Source of the DNA: an uncultured Oscillospiraceae bacterium
GTDB taxonomy: Bacteria > Bacillota > Clostridia > Oscillospirales > Oscillospiraceae
Length of the DNA: 64,000 nt
NCBI GenBank assembly: GCA_947626785.1
Contig: CANQTO010000003.1
Coordinates: 24,135-88,134, forward strand
Direction: 5' to 3'
Each line of letters begins with the position of its first letter. The first letter of the stretch is position 1. The position numbers and the translations under genes were made by a program. The notes beneath the pieces are model-generated. The model saw only the letters and a list, made by a program, of their open reading frames with translations, made no database searches and was not told the DNA's origin. Shown here one piece after another: positions 8,997 through 16,921 of the stretch.

Positions 8997-9632
8997 ATGC
9001 GTACACAGGAACAGGTCAACGAGATCGTCCGGCTGCTGCTGGAGGAATACCCCCAGGCCGACTGCACCCTGGACTGGCGGAAGGACTACGAGCTGCTGTT
9101 CTCCGTTCGCCTGGCCGCCCAGTGCACCGACGAGCGGGTCAATCAGATCACCCCCGCCCTTTTCGCCCGCTTTCCCAGCTTGGAGGATTTCGCCCGGGCG
9201 GATGTGGAGGAGGTGGAGAAGTATGTCCACTCCTGCGGCTTCTACCGGGCCAAGGCCCGGGACATCGTGGCCTGCGCCCAGGTGCTGCTGGCAAAATACG
9301 GCGGGCAGCTACCCCGCACTATGGAGGAGCTGACCGCCCTGCCCGGTGTGGGCCGCAAGACCGCCAACCTGATCCTGGGGGACGTGTTCAAGGTCCCCGG
9401 CTCCACGGTGGTGGACACCCACTGCATCCGCATCAGCAACCGGCTGGGCCTGGTGGACGGCCTGAAGGACCCGGTCAAGATCGAAAAGGAGCTGCGTAAG
9501 GTGCTCCCGCCGGAGCACTCCTCGGACTTCTGCCACTGTATCGTGCTCCACGGCCGGGCCGTCTGCGACGCGCGGAAGCCCCGCTGCGAGGCCTGCTGCG
9601 TCCGGCATCTGTGCCAGTTTTTCTCAGGCTAA
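8997..9632 (+). CDS. nth: Endonuclease III
   Basis: Base-excision-repair DNA glycosylase/AP lyase for oxidised pyrimidines. The 211-residue protein has the helix-hairpin-helix ELTALPGVGRKTAN with the catalytic lysine, the catalytic aspartate in VVDTHCIRISNRLGL, and a C-terminal [4Fe-4S] cluster spaced C-X6-C-X2-C-X5-C (CDARKPRCEACCVRHLC). The start is placed at the ATG preceded by ACGGAGGG; an alternative start 20 codons earlier would fall inside the dnaE terminator. Convergent with citXG across a shared terminator. Confidence 0.95.
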   Translation: MRTQEQVNEIVRLLLEEYPQADCTLDWRKDYELLFSVRLAAQCTDERVNQITPALFARFPSLEDFARADVEEVEKYVHSCGFYRAKARDIVACAQVLLAKYGGQLPRTMEELTALPGVGRKTANLILGDVFKVPGSTVVDTHCIRISNRLGLVDGLKDPVKIEKELRKVLPPEHSSDFCHCIVLHGRAVCDARKPRCEACCVRHLCQFFSG

Positions 9633-9640
9633 AGACAAAT

Positions 9641-9668
9641 ACCGCCAACGCCCTGTGGCGTTGGCGGT
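9641..9668. terminator. Shared terminator between convergent nth and citXG
   Basis: Perfect 12-base arms (ACCGCCAACGCC and its complement) with a CTGT loop. The T tract is short on both sides, but placement between convergent stops makes termination the likely role. Confidence 0.65.
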
Positions 9669-9677
9669 CGTTTCATA

Positions 9678-11036
9678 TCAGAGTTTCGAGTCCTTCATAA
9701 AGTGCAGGAAATAGCAGATGGCCAGCAGGTCGGCGCAGCCGCCGGGGGAGAGGCGGCGGGCGGTCATCTCCCGGTCCAGCTCCTCCAGCTCCTCCCGGCT
9801 GGGGATGGGGGAGGACAGCTTTCCGGCGGCCTGGGCGGCCCACTGGGCCCCCTCTTGCCCGCCCCGGGCCAGGAGGTTCGTGTCCGCAACATTGGCCATC
9901 AGGGCGGCCAGGGCCGCCAGGCCCGCCTCTTCCAGACCGGCCCCCGCGGCCAGGGCCCGCTCCAGGGCCGGCAGGCCCAGCGTCCCCACCGAGGGCAGGC
10001 CCTTGGCCAGCTCTCCGCGGACGCCCCGGAGCCCCCGCTCCTGATAGAAGCGCTGGCCCGCCGTCCGGGGGGCGGACTTTTCCAGGGCCTGAAAGTCCTC
10101 CTCCGCAACCGCGCTGTATAAAAGCCCGCTCTCTTGGAGGACCGCCTCCGGCGCGGCCCAGGGCCTGTCCGGCTGCCAGAGCCGGCCGGCGGCGGCCAGG
10201 ACGGTCCCCAGGGAGAAGACGGCCCCCTTGTGGGCGTTCACCCCGCCGGTGGCGGCCAGCATGGCCCGCTCGGCGGCCAGGCCCTCCTCCCGCAGGCGGA
10301 GAAAAGCCTCCCGGCGGGGAAGCTGGGCCGTCTCTATGCCCAGCCCGGCGGCCCGCCGCAGATAGGGCAGCAGGGCGGCGGCGCTGTCTATAAAGGTGAA
10401 GATATCCATATCCCTGTGGCTGCCGCAGTTGAAGCGGTCCACCAGCCCCGGCTTAGGCGAGGCGCAGACCTCATACAGCAGGGCCCGGACCGCCTGGGCG
10501 GCCAGAAGCTCCGCGTCCTGCCGGGCGAAGGCCTCCCGCAGGACGGCGGCGGTCTTTGCCTGGAGCTCCGGCACCGGATGGAGCCGGCGGGAGGCGCAGG
10601 CCTTGCCGTCCCCGCTGCAGATCAGGCAGGGGCGGGGCGGAAAGCCCAGCTCCGCCCGGTCCAGCTTGTCCCCGGCCGGGCTCAGCACGTCCATATCGAA
10701 CAGGCGGCCCAGGGCGTCCGCGTCCTCCAGCCGGACGCAGATCTGCTTGACCGCCTCCGGCGGGGCCTCCACGGCCAGCAGCGCCTCGCAGCCGGTGTGC
10801 CGGTCGATCAGCTCCCGGCGGCGGAGAGGCATCCGCCTGGCGGCAAGGGCGTCCTCCAGACGGCGAAGCCCCTCCCGGAAGGCCCGGCGGAGCAGGGGGC
10901 CGTTTTTGACCGGCCCCGCGATATTCAGGGTAAAGGACACCAGCGGCAGCCCGGTCTCCGCCAGCAGCTCCCGCTGGCGCAGGGCGCGGCCCTCCCGGGC
11001 GTCCAGCATATCGGCAAGGGTGACCTCCCGGTCCAT
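9678..11036 (-). CDS. citXG: Fused citrate lyase prosthetic-group enzymes CitX-CitG
   Basis: Fusion protein of 452 residues. Residues 1 to about 165 match CitX, the transferase that attaches the phosphoribosyl-dephospho-CoA group to the citrate lyase acyl carrier protein. From about 170 on it matches CitG, the triphosphoribosyl-dephospho-CoA synthase, with SPKPGLVDR, GSHRDMDIFTFIDS and GGVNAHKGAVFSLG. CitX and CitG are separate in Klebsiella and fused in several Clostridia and lactobacilli. It lies 22 bases after citC, preceded by AAAGGAGG. Its carrier-protein substrate CitD is encoded 43 kb away in the same window and strand. Confidence 0.93.
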   Translation of the reverse strand: MDREVTLADMLDAREGRALRQRELLAETGLPLVSFTLNIAGPVKNGPLLRRAFREGLRRLEDALAARRMPLRRRELIDRHTGCEALLAVEAPPEAVKQICVRLEDADALGRLFDMDVLSPAGDKLDRAELGFPPRPCLICSGDGKACASRRLHPVPELQAKTAAVLREAFARQDAELLAAQAVRALLYEVCASPKPGLVDRFNCGSHRDMDIFTFIDSAAALLPYLRRAAGLGIETAQLPRREAFLRLREEGLAAERAMLAATGGVNAHKGAVFSLGTVLAAAGRLWQPDRPWAAPEAVLQESGLLYSAVAEEDFQALEKSAPRTAGQRFYQERGLRGVRGELAKGLPSVGTLGLPALERALAAGAGLEEAGLAALAALMANVADTNLLARGGQEGAQWAAQAAGKLSSPIPSREELEELDREMTARRLSPGGCADLLAICYFLHFMKDSKL

Positions 11037-11058
11037 CCGTCCGCCTCCTTTTTATCGA

Positions 11059-12099
11059 TCAATAGTGTACGGTCTGGCCGCTCTCCCGGATGGCCCGCAG
11101 CACCGGCTCCGCCTCCGGAGAATGGAAATACGCCCAGGTGCTCTCGGGCACCAGATCCCGGATCTCCTCCAGGCGGCCGTCGTGGATCAGCCGGCGGACC
11201 GTGCTGGCGCTGACCGGCGCGCCCTCCGCGCAGCGGCGGGGAATGACGATACATTCGACGCCCTGCCGGGGCAGCTCCCGGGCCATCACTTGATTATACA
11301 GCCCGGTCACCAGGCTGGCGGGCTCCTCGCCCACATAGCGGGCGCTGACGCCCAGAGCGGCGGCGATGGGGCCGAAGAGGGCCAGGTCCAGCCGGGCGTG
11401 GCCCAGGATCACCGCCTCCTCATCCCGCAGAAAGTAGCTGGGGAAGGTGGAGGAGCTGATAATGTAGGGCCCGCTGTCATGGAGGAGGACGTTTTTCAGA
11501 TCGGCCGTCCCCTCCGCCACCAGGCGGCGGCGCACAGCGAAGGGCACAAGGCTTGCGTCCTCGCTGAGGACGAAGAGATGCACCGTGTCGTTCTCCGCGG
11601 CGGCCCGCTCCACCAGAGCCCGGTGGCCCAGGGTGAAGGGGTTGGCGTTCATGACGATGGCGGCGCTTTTTCCCGGCCGCCGCTGCTTTTCCAGGGCGGC
11701 GCAGAAGCTCCGAAAGCCTCCGGCCCGGTTTTCCAGGAAGGAGAGGCTGTTCTCCACCCGGGCGATCTCCGAAAAGCCCAGGTCCCGGAAAAAGCCCGCG
11801 CTCTGGCATTTCGTGTAGACGAAGAGGTGGAAATTCCCCCGCTCCGCCTGGACCTCCATCAGATGGCCCACCACCTGATTCAGCAGGCCCTCGCCCTGCC
11901 GGCTCTTGTCCACGGCAAAGCAGCGCAGGGTGTTGCCAAAGCAGCTGCCGGTGGCCACCAGACGGTAATCGCCGTCAAAAATGCCGCAGCTGTAGTCCAG
12001 ATTGGCATCCCGGCGGATGCCCTCCTGCTCCAGCAGGGCGTCCATCTGCTTTTGGGCCCGGGTATCTCCGGGGGAAATGGCGCTGAGAAAGTCGCTCAT
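11059..12099 (-). CDS. citC: [Citrate (pro-3S)-lyase] ligase
   Basis: Acetylates the prosthetic thiol of citrate lyase with acetate and ATP, switching the enzyme on. The N-terminal 130 or so residues look like a GNAT fold. The C-terminal half is a nucleotidyltransferase with NANPFTLGHRALVE (the TLGH nucleotide motif) and the family signature ISSSTFPSYFL. The start is the ATG seven bases after GGGAGG; a TTG five codons earlier would overlap that ribosome site. Length 346 is normal. Forms a two-gene operon with citXG under its own promoter. Confidence 0.94.
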   Translation of the reverse strand: MSDFLSAISPGDTRAQKQMDALLEQEGIRRDANLDYSCGIFDGDYRLVATGSCFGNTLRCFAVDKSRQGEGLLNQVVGHLMEVQAERGNFHLFVYTKCQSAGFFRDLGFSEIARVENSLSFLENRAGGFRSFCAALEKQRRPGKSAAIVMNANPFTLGHRALVERAAAENDTVHLFVLSEDASLVPFAVRRRLVAEGTADLKNVLLHDSGPYIISSSTFPSYFLRDEEAVILGHARLDLALFGPIAAALGVSARYVGEEPASLVTGLYNQVMARELPRQGVECIVIPRRCAEGAPVSASTVRRLIHDGRLEEIRDLVPESTWAYFHSPEAEPVLRAIRESGQTVHY

Positions 12100-12131
12100 A
12101 AGGCAGCCTCCCAAAATAGCTCGTCTTTTTC

Positions 12132-12161
12132 AGTATAGCAGAAAAGCGGCGCTGGTATCAA
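12132..12161 (-). promoter_or_regulatory. SigA-type promoter of citC-citXG
   Basis: TTGATA and TATACT on the minus strand with an 18-base spacer, about 33 bases before the citC start. No CRE-like or two-component operator was recognised around it. Confidence 0.65.
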
Positions 12162-12255
12162 AAATGAGCCGTTTTTACGCCGGACGGCGTCTTAATATAT
12201 AAAAGGACTCGAAAACGGTCTCCGTTTGAAAACGCACAGGAAAAGGGGAAAACAT

Positions 12256-13067
<812 letters not shown>

Positions 13068-13068
13068 T

Positions 13069-13099
13069 CAAAACCTCCGGCTTTGCGCCAGAGGTTTTG
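13069..13099 (-). terminator. Hairpin downstream of the Pro/Thr-rich membrane protein gene
   Basis: Arms CAAAACCTC and GAGGTTTTG flank a 13-base loop between the stop of the 13122-13832 gene and the pyrR promoter. The U tract is weak, but position supports termination. Confidence 0.55.
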
Positions 13100-13121
13100 T
13101 TCGTTGTGTGCCGGGGAAGAT

Positions 13122-13832
13122 TTATCGGCTCAAGGTGATGCTGCCGCCGCACTCGATGGCGGGCAGCTCCACCTCCTGATAGGTGCCGCCAAAGTTCCAG
13201 ACCACGTCCAGGTGCAGATCTCTCGTCTCACCGGAGGCCAGATCCACGGTAAAGCTCCGGTTGCCCACGCCGGTGGTGATGGAGCCCGAGCCGTCATATT
13301 CCACCGCTGGGCCGTCCATGGAGACATACTGTCCGTCCAGGCTCAGGTTCACCGCCCCGGGCAGGGCGTTCAGGTGCAGGCTGTAGGACACGATGGACAC
13401 CGAGACCGTCACTTCCGCCTGGCTGTCCCCGGCGGTCCGGGCGCTCCAGTCGGCCCGGATATTCAGGCCGGTGCCGGTATCAGAGCTGAAGGACCCGGCG
13501 CCCAGATCGCTGACCGCCGGCTGCTGGGGCGGGTCGGGGAAGAGCTGGGTCTCCACCGGTTCCGGCGTGGGGGCCGGAGTCGGGACAGGGGTCGGGATGG
13601 GCGTCGGGACCGGCGTGGCTGCCGGCGCCTGGGTAGCGGCGGGGGCCGGGGCTGTGTAGGGGTCGCCGGTCTCGGCCGGGGTCTGCACCACCGCGTCCTG
13701 CTCGCCGGGGGCGACGGTCTCCTCGGCAGGGGGCTCCTGGGCGCTCTTCCGGTCGCCGATATAGGCGCCGATCACTGAGGCGGTCAGCAAAAACACGATA
13801 ATAAACAGCACGGCGGCTGACTTTCCTTTCAT
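13122..13832 (-). CDS. Membrane-anchored Pro/Thr-rich protein, unknown function
   Basis: Residues 8-24 form an uncleaved signal anchor (VLFIIVFLLTASVIGAYI). A linker of about 75 residues follows, dominated by TPVPTPIPTP-like repeats, then an all-beta-looking C-terminal domain of about 140 residues with no recognised motif. The order anchor, spacer, beta domain fits a protein displayed in or beyond the cell wall. AAAGGAG precedes the start. It resembles the lipoprotein at 4297 and the carboxypeptidase at 54925 in having a Pro/Thr spacer, but no shared globular domain was found. Single-gene unit with its own promoter and hairpin. Confidence 0.7.
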   Translation of the reverse strand: MKGKSAAVLFIIVFLLTASVIGAYIGDRKSAQEPPAEETVAPGEQDAVVQTPAETGDPYTAPAPAATQAPAATPVPTPIPTPVPTPAPTPEPVETQLFPDPPQQPAVSDLGAGSFSSDTGTGLNIRADWSARTAGDSQAEVTVSVSIVSYSLHLNALPGAVNLSLDGQYVSMDGPAVEYDGSGSITTGVGNRSFTVDLASGETRDLHLDVVWNFGGTYQEVELPAIECGGSITLSR

Positions 13833-13867
13833 AACAACGCGCTCCTTTTGCTTCTGGTTTCTTCTTT

Positions 13868-13896
13868 ATTGTACCGCAGAGCCCGCCTCTTGTCCA
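13868..13896 (-). promoter_or_regulatory. SigA-type promoter of the Pro/Thr-rich membrane protein gene
   Basis: TGGACA and TACAAT with a 17-base spacer on the minus strand, 36 bases before the start codon. Confidence 0.6.
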
Positions 13897-13934
13897 GCGG
13901 CAGGACTCTTAATTTTAACTTAAGGAGTTTCGCT

Positions 13935-14216
13935 TCAAATGCGACCCGCTGCGCTGGGCTCGCATTTGATACTCGCGCTTATCGCAGGGGCTTTGCCCCG
14001 TTTGGTCGGCGCGGCGTCAGAACAAGGCTGCAAAGCCATTTTGCCGCGCAAGCACAGCAAAATCGGCGGGCAGCCTCGTTCTTCCTTACCAAAACCAAAG
14101 CGTCTGCTTTGGTTTTGAGAGGAGGCAGAGCGGCGTGAACGAGCTTTCGGCTTTCAGACGGAAGCGAGTGAATGGAGCTTCTGCCGACGAGGCAAAGCTG
14201 CCCCAAAAACAAATTT
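13935..14216 (+). repeat. Compound palindromic repeat, long copy
   Basis: A non-coding block of stacked inverted repeats. The left 79 bases (13935-14013) recur in inverted orientation at 63756-63834 with one mismatch. The right 26 bases (14191-14216) recur at 63692-63717 with one mismatch. Between them lie a nested hairpin (outer arms 14019-14031 and 14070-14082, inner arms 14038-14044 and 14057-14063) and a 12-base-arm hairpin at 14090-14117 that recurs at 39031-39058. No ribosome site or convincing reading frame is present. It fills most of the 480-base gap between the Pro/Thr-rich protein gene and rplA, with the rplA terminator after it. Confidence 0.85.
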
Positions 14217-14265
14217 AAAATTTTTTACATCTTCATTAATAATTTAGAACGAGGTTATTTACGGT

Positions 14266-14301
14266 AAAAACGCTCCCTGCTTTTCAACAGGGAGCGTTTT
14301 T
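14266..14301 (-). terminator. Intrinsic terminator of the rpmG-rplA operon
   Basis: Perfect 14-base arms AAAAACGCTCCCTG and complement with an 8-base loop, U-rich on the minus strand, 15 bases past the rplA stop. It closes the operon before any rplJ-rplL. Confidence 0.85.
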
Positions 14302-14315
14302 GAAGACCGGTTTTC

Positions 14316-15008
14316 TCACACCTGGCGCTGGGCGTTGATCTTCACGCCGGGGCCCATGGTGGAGGCGGTGACGCAGGAGCGGATGTACTGGCCTTTGGCC
14401 GCCGCGGGCTTGGCCCGGTTGATGGCGCCGATCAGGGCCACGTAGTTCTCATACAGCTTCTCCGCGCCAAAGCTGACCTTGCCGATGGGGCAGTGGATGA
14501 TGTTGGTCTTGTCCAGACGGTACTCCACCTTACCGGCTTTGGCCTCCTTGATGGCCTGGGCGATATTGGGGGTGACGGTGCCCGCCTTGGGGGAGGGCAT
14601 CAGGCCCTTGGGGCCCAGGGTCTTACCGAGACGGCCCACGATGCCCATCATGTCGGGGCTGGCGATCACGGTGTCGAATTCGAACCAGTTCTCTTTCTGG
14701 ATGCGCTCCACCAGGTCCTGGCCGCCGGCATAGTCGGCGCCCGCCTGAAGGGCCTCGTCCACGCGCTCGGGCTTGCAGAAGCACAGCACGCGCACGCTCT
14801 TGCCGGTGCCGTTGGGCAGGACGATAGCGCCGCGGACCTGCTGGTCGGCGTGGCGGCCGTCCACGCCCAGCTTGACGTGCAGCTCAACGGTCTCGTCGAA
14901 CTTGGCCTTGCTGGCCTGGATGACCAGATTCAGAGCGTCCATGGGATCGTAAAGGGTCTGTCTATCGATGAGCTTAGCGCTCTCTTTGTAATTTTTACCT
15001 CTAAACAA
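14316..15008 (-). CDS. rplA: Large ribosomal subunit protein uL1
   Basis: Ribosomal protein of the L1 stalk that helps eject E-site tRNA; in many bacteria it also represses its own operon by binding mRNA. Length 230 is normal. Conserved blocks [23 protein letters not shown], begun near residue 47, and [18 protein letters not shown] near 131 identify it. The last gene of rpmG-secE-nusG-rplK-rplA, it is preceded by GGAGG and by a hairpin that resembles the L1-binding leader. Confidence 0.97.
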   Translation of the reverse strand: MFRGKNYKESAKLIDRQTLYDPMDALNLVIQASKAKFDETVELHVKLGVDGRHADQQVRGAIVLPNGTGKSVRVLCFCKPERVDEALQAGADYAGGQDLVERIQKENWFEFDTVIASPDMMGIVGRLGKTLGPKGLMPSPKAGTVTPNIAQAIKEAKAGKVEYRLDKTNIIHCPIGKVSFGAEKLYENYVALIGAINRAKPAAAKGQYIRSCVTASTMGPGVKINAQRQV

Positions 15009-15028
15009 TGTCGTTTCCTCCTAATAAT

Positions 15029-15059
15029 GTGGTTGAGTCGGATGGATCTATCCTCCCAC
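15029..15059 (-). promoter_or_regulatory. Probable L1-binding autoregulatory mRNA element before rplA
   Basis: On the minus strand the rplK-rplA spacer has GTGGGAGGAT, AGATCC, ATCCG and AACCAC, so GTGG pairs with CCAC and GGAT pairs with ATCC. This is the layout of the ribosomal protein L1 leader in Gram-positive bacteria, which mimics the 23S rRNA target. It ends about 9 bases before the rplA ribosome site, so bound L1 would hinder rplA translation. Confidence 0.6.
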
Positions 15060-15110
15060 GTGAAGCGCGGCGGAACCGCGCCGGGAGCGGAGCTCTTCTC
15101 TCGTTCCCGC

Positions 15111-15536
15111 TTAATCGCCGACGACGACGCCCATGGAGCGGCAGGTACCGGCGATCATGCTGATGGCGGAGTCGATGTCGGTGCAGTTCAGGTCGGGCAT
15201 CTTCTGCTCGGCGATCTTGCGGACATCCTCCTTGCTGATCGTGGCCACCTTGTCCCGCTGGGGAACACCGGAGGCGGTCTCGATGCCGCAGGCCTTCTTG
15301 ATCAGGAGGGCGGCAGGAGGGGTCTTGGTGATGAAGGTGAAGCTGCGGTCGGAGTACACGGTGATGACCACGGGGATCATCAGGCCCATGTCGCCCTTCG
15401 TGCGCTCATTGAAATCCTTGGTGAATTGGCCGATATTGACGCCGTACTGACCCAGAGCGGGGCCCACAGGGGGGGCCGGGGTCGCTTTGCCGGCAGGGAC
15501 CTGGAATCGAACGTATCCTACTACTTTCTGTGCCAT
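15111..15536 (-). CDS. rplK: Large ribosomal subunit protein uL11
   Basis: Component of the GTPase-associated centre; binds the 1070 region of 23S rRNA and is needed for RelA activation. The 141-residue protein has the typical [21 protein letters not shown]-terminal motif and a C-terminal end [12 protein letters not shown]. It lies 23 bases after nusG and 102 before rplA. Confidence 0.97.
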   Translation of the reverse strand: MAQKVVGYVRFQVPAGKATPAPPVGPALGQYGVNIGQFTKDFNERTKGDMGLMIPVVITVYSDRSFTFITKTPPAALLIKKACGIETASGVPQRDKVATISKEDVRKIAEQKMPDLNCTDIDSAISMIAGTCRSMGVVVGD

Positions 15537-15559
15537 TTACAGCACCTCTTTCTTATAAA

Positions 15560-16084
15560 TTATTCTGTGATCGCTTCGACCTGGTCCAGCTCCAGATCCA
15601 CCGGAGTCTCCCGGCCGAACATGGAGACCACCACCCGGACCCTGTTCTTCTCAGGCTCCAGCTCGTCCACCACGCCGATAAAGCCGCTCAAAGGCCCGTC
15701 GTTGACCTTCACGCTGTCGCCTATCGCGTAGCCGACCACGATCTCCCTGTGCTCGACGCCCAGGTCGTATACTTCCTGCTCCGTCAGGGGAACGGCCTTG
15801 CCGTCAGACCCTACGAAGCCTGTCGCGCCGCGGACATTGTGGATCAGGTGCCAGCTGTCGTCGGTGAGGATCATCTTCACCAGCACGTAGCCGGGGAACA
15901 CCTTCCTGTCCACGGTCTTCTCGCCCGCGTCCGTGTACTCGGTGACGGTCTCCATGGGGATGTTGACTTCCTTGATCAGATCCGTCATACGGCGGTTCTC
16001 GGCGGATTTCATGATCGCCGCCGCCACCGCGTTTTCATAGCCCGAGTACGTGTGGACCACGTACCACCTTGCCTCTTCAGCCAT
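15560..16084 (-). CDS. nusG: Transcription elongation/termination factor NusG
   Basis: Binds the RNA polymerase clamp and couples it to Rho or the ribosome. The 174-residue protein has the NGN domain (WYVVHTYSGYENAVAAAI, FPGYVLVKM, VRGATGFVG) and the C-terminal KOW domain (GDSVKVNDGPLSGFIGVV). Six bases after secE, the usual bacterial order. Confidence 0.97.
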   Translation of the reverse strand: MAEEARWYVVHTYSGYENAVAAAIMKSAENRRMTDLIKEVNIPMETVTEYTDAGEKTVDRKVFPGYVLVKMILTDDSWHLIHNVRGATGFVGSDGKAVPLTEQEVYDLGVEHREIVVGYAIGDSVKVNDGPLSGFIGVVDELEPEKNRVRVVVSMFGRETPVDLELDQVEAITE

Positions 16085-16090
16085 GTCCGC

Positions 16091-16363
16091 TTAACCCAAC
16101 AGCGTGAAGACGGCGTTGATCAGGCCCTGCGCCACCAGGTCAAGGCCCCAGAGCACCACCGAGGAGACCACGATGGCGCCCACAGAGATCAGGGTGTTCT
16201 TGGCAAGGACCTTGCGGGTGGGCCAGATGACCTTCTTCAGCTCGCTCTTCATTTCCCGGAACCATTTGCCGATCCTCTTGAAAAAGCCGGGCTTGGTGTT
16301 TTCCTTCTTGACAGCCGTGACAGCCTTAGAGGGGGCGGCTTTGGTCTTCTTCTCGTCAGCCAT
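16091..16363 (-). CDS. secE: Preprotein translocase subunit SecE
   Basis: Small essential subunit of SecYEG. The 90-residue protein has a charged, Lys-rich cytosolic head, the conserved amphipathic helix KSELKKVIWPTRKVL (about 39-53) and a single C-terminal membrane segment (about 57-80). It is preceded by AGGAGG and lies 15 bases after rpmG. Confidence 0.95.
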   Translation of the reverse strand: MADEKKTKAAPSKAVTAVKKENTKPGFFKRIGKWFREMKSELKKVIWPTRKVLAKNTLISVGAIVVSSVVLWGLDLVAQGLINAVFTLLG

Positions 16364-16378
16364 GTCGTCTACTCCTCC

Positions 16379-16540
16379 TTACTTGGTCTCCACGTGCTTG
16401 GTGTGCTTGCGGCAGAAGGGGCAGTACTTGCTGCGCTCCAAACGGTCCGACGTGTTCTTCTTGTTCTTGACCGTGTTGTAATTCCTCTGCTTGCATTCTT
16501 CGCATCTGAGTGTGATCTTTACTCTTGCGCCTGCAGCCAT
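16379..16540 (-). CDS. rpmG: Large ribosomal subunit protein bL33
   Basis: A 53-residue ribosomal protein beginning [20 protein letters not shown]. Two Cys pairs (CEEC and CPFC) make it the zinc-binding type of L33. The start follows GGAGGTG. First gene of the rpmG-secE-nusG-rplK-rplA unit, 128 bases from a strong promoter. Confidence 0.95.
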   Translation of the reverse strand: MAAGARVKITLRCEECKQRNYNTVKNKKNTSDRLERSKYCPFCRKHTKHVETK

Positions 16541-16667
16541 TTTTTCGGCACCTCCTAAACATATTTACCCGCGGGGCGGGCATTGCCTCCCTGTGTGGTC
16601 AGAGCCGGATTTTTCTGACGCCAAAAAAGCGCACAAAAACAAACCCATCTGCCGACAGGTAAATCAT

Positions 16668-16696
16668 ACTATACCACAGGCGCGGCCCCAGGTCAA
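16668..16696 (-). promoter_or_regulatory. SigA-type promoter of the rpmG-rplA operon
   Basis: TTGACC and TATAGT with a 17-base spacer on the minus strand, close to consensus. It predicts a leader of about 120 bases before rpmG (16541-16660) in which only short GC-rich inverted repeats were seen. Confidence 0.75.
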
Positions 16697-16737
16697 CCGC
16701 TTTTTTCCGCGAAAAGCGAATTTTTTTGCCTTTTCCC

Positions 16738-16765
16738 TTGCAGCTTTGCCCCGTGGTGCTATAAT
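16738..16765 (+). promoter_or_regulatory. SigA-type promoter of folC
   Basis: TTGCAG and a perfect TATAAT 16 bases apart. The predicted start near 16772 falls just before a cluster of hairpins, giving a structured leader of about 150 bases before folC. Confidence 0.65.
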
Positions 16766-16776
16766 GATCATATGAT

Positions 16777-16843
16777 GGCGAAACGCCTTTTTGCGTTTCG
16801 CCGGGCAGCTTTGCTGCTCAGCAAAACAGCATGGCTGTTTTGC
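16777..16843 (+). repeat. Tandem hairpin cluster in the folC leader
   Basis: Three adjacent inverted repeats: GGCGAAACGC with its complement (16777-16802), GCAGC-TTT-GCTGC (about 16805-16817), and GCAAAACAGC with its complement (16821-16843). The 12-mer GGGCAGCTTTGC (16803-16814) matches, in complement, the GCAAAGCTGCCC of the repeat at 13935-14216. The rest of the 380-base gap from rpmG to folC holds the two divergent promoters, and the stretch 16847-16915 shows nothing recognisable. Confidence 0.6.
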
Positions 16844-16921
16844 CATATACTCATTTCATTGTTTTCCGCGTAGCGATAATCCTTATAGTCTCGGTAGAGT
16901 TTTTTTCGAGGTTTTGATGCG

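Noticed and set aside
13560..13660. Tandem short repeats that could suggest a CRISPR or minisatellite
   Set aside because: They encode the TPVPTPIPTP-type linker of a membrane-anchored protein and have no spacers or dyad repeats. The same holds for the Pro/Thr and Ala/Ser/Pro stretches at 4920-5330.
16541..16660. tRNA-Trp or other tRNA near secE, where many bacteria have one
   Set aside because: No cloverleaf or TTCAANNC T-loop was found there or in any other intergenic region of the window.
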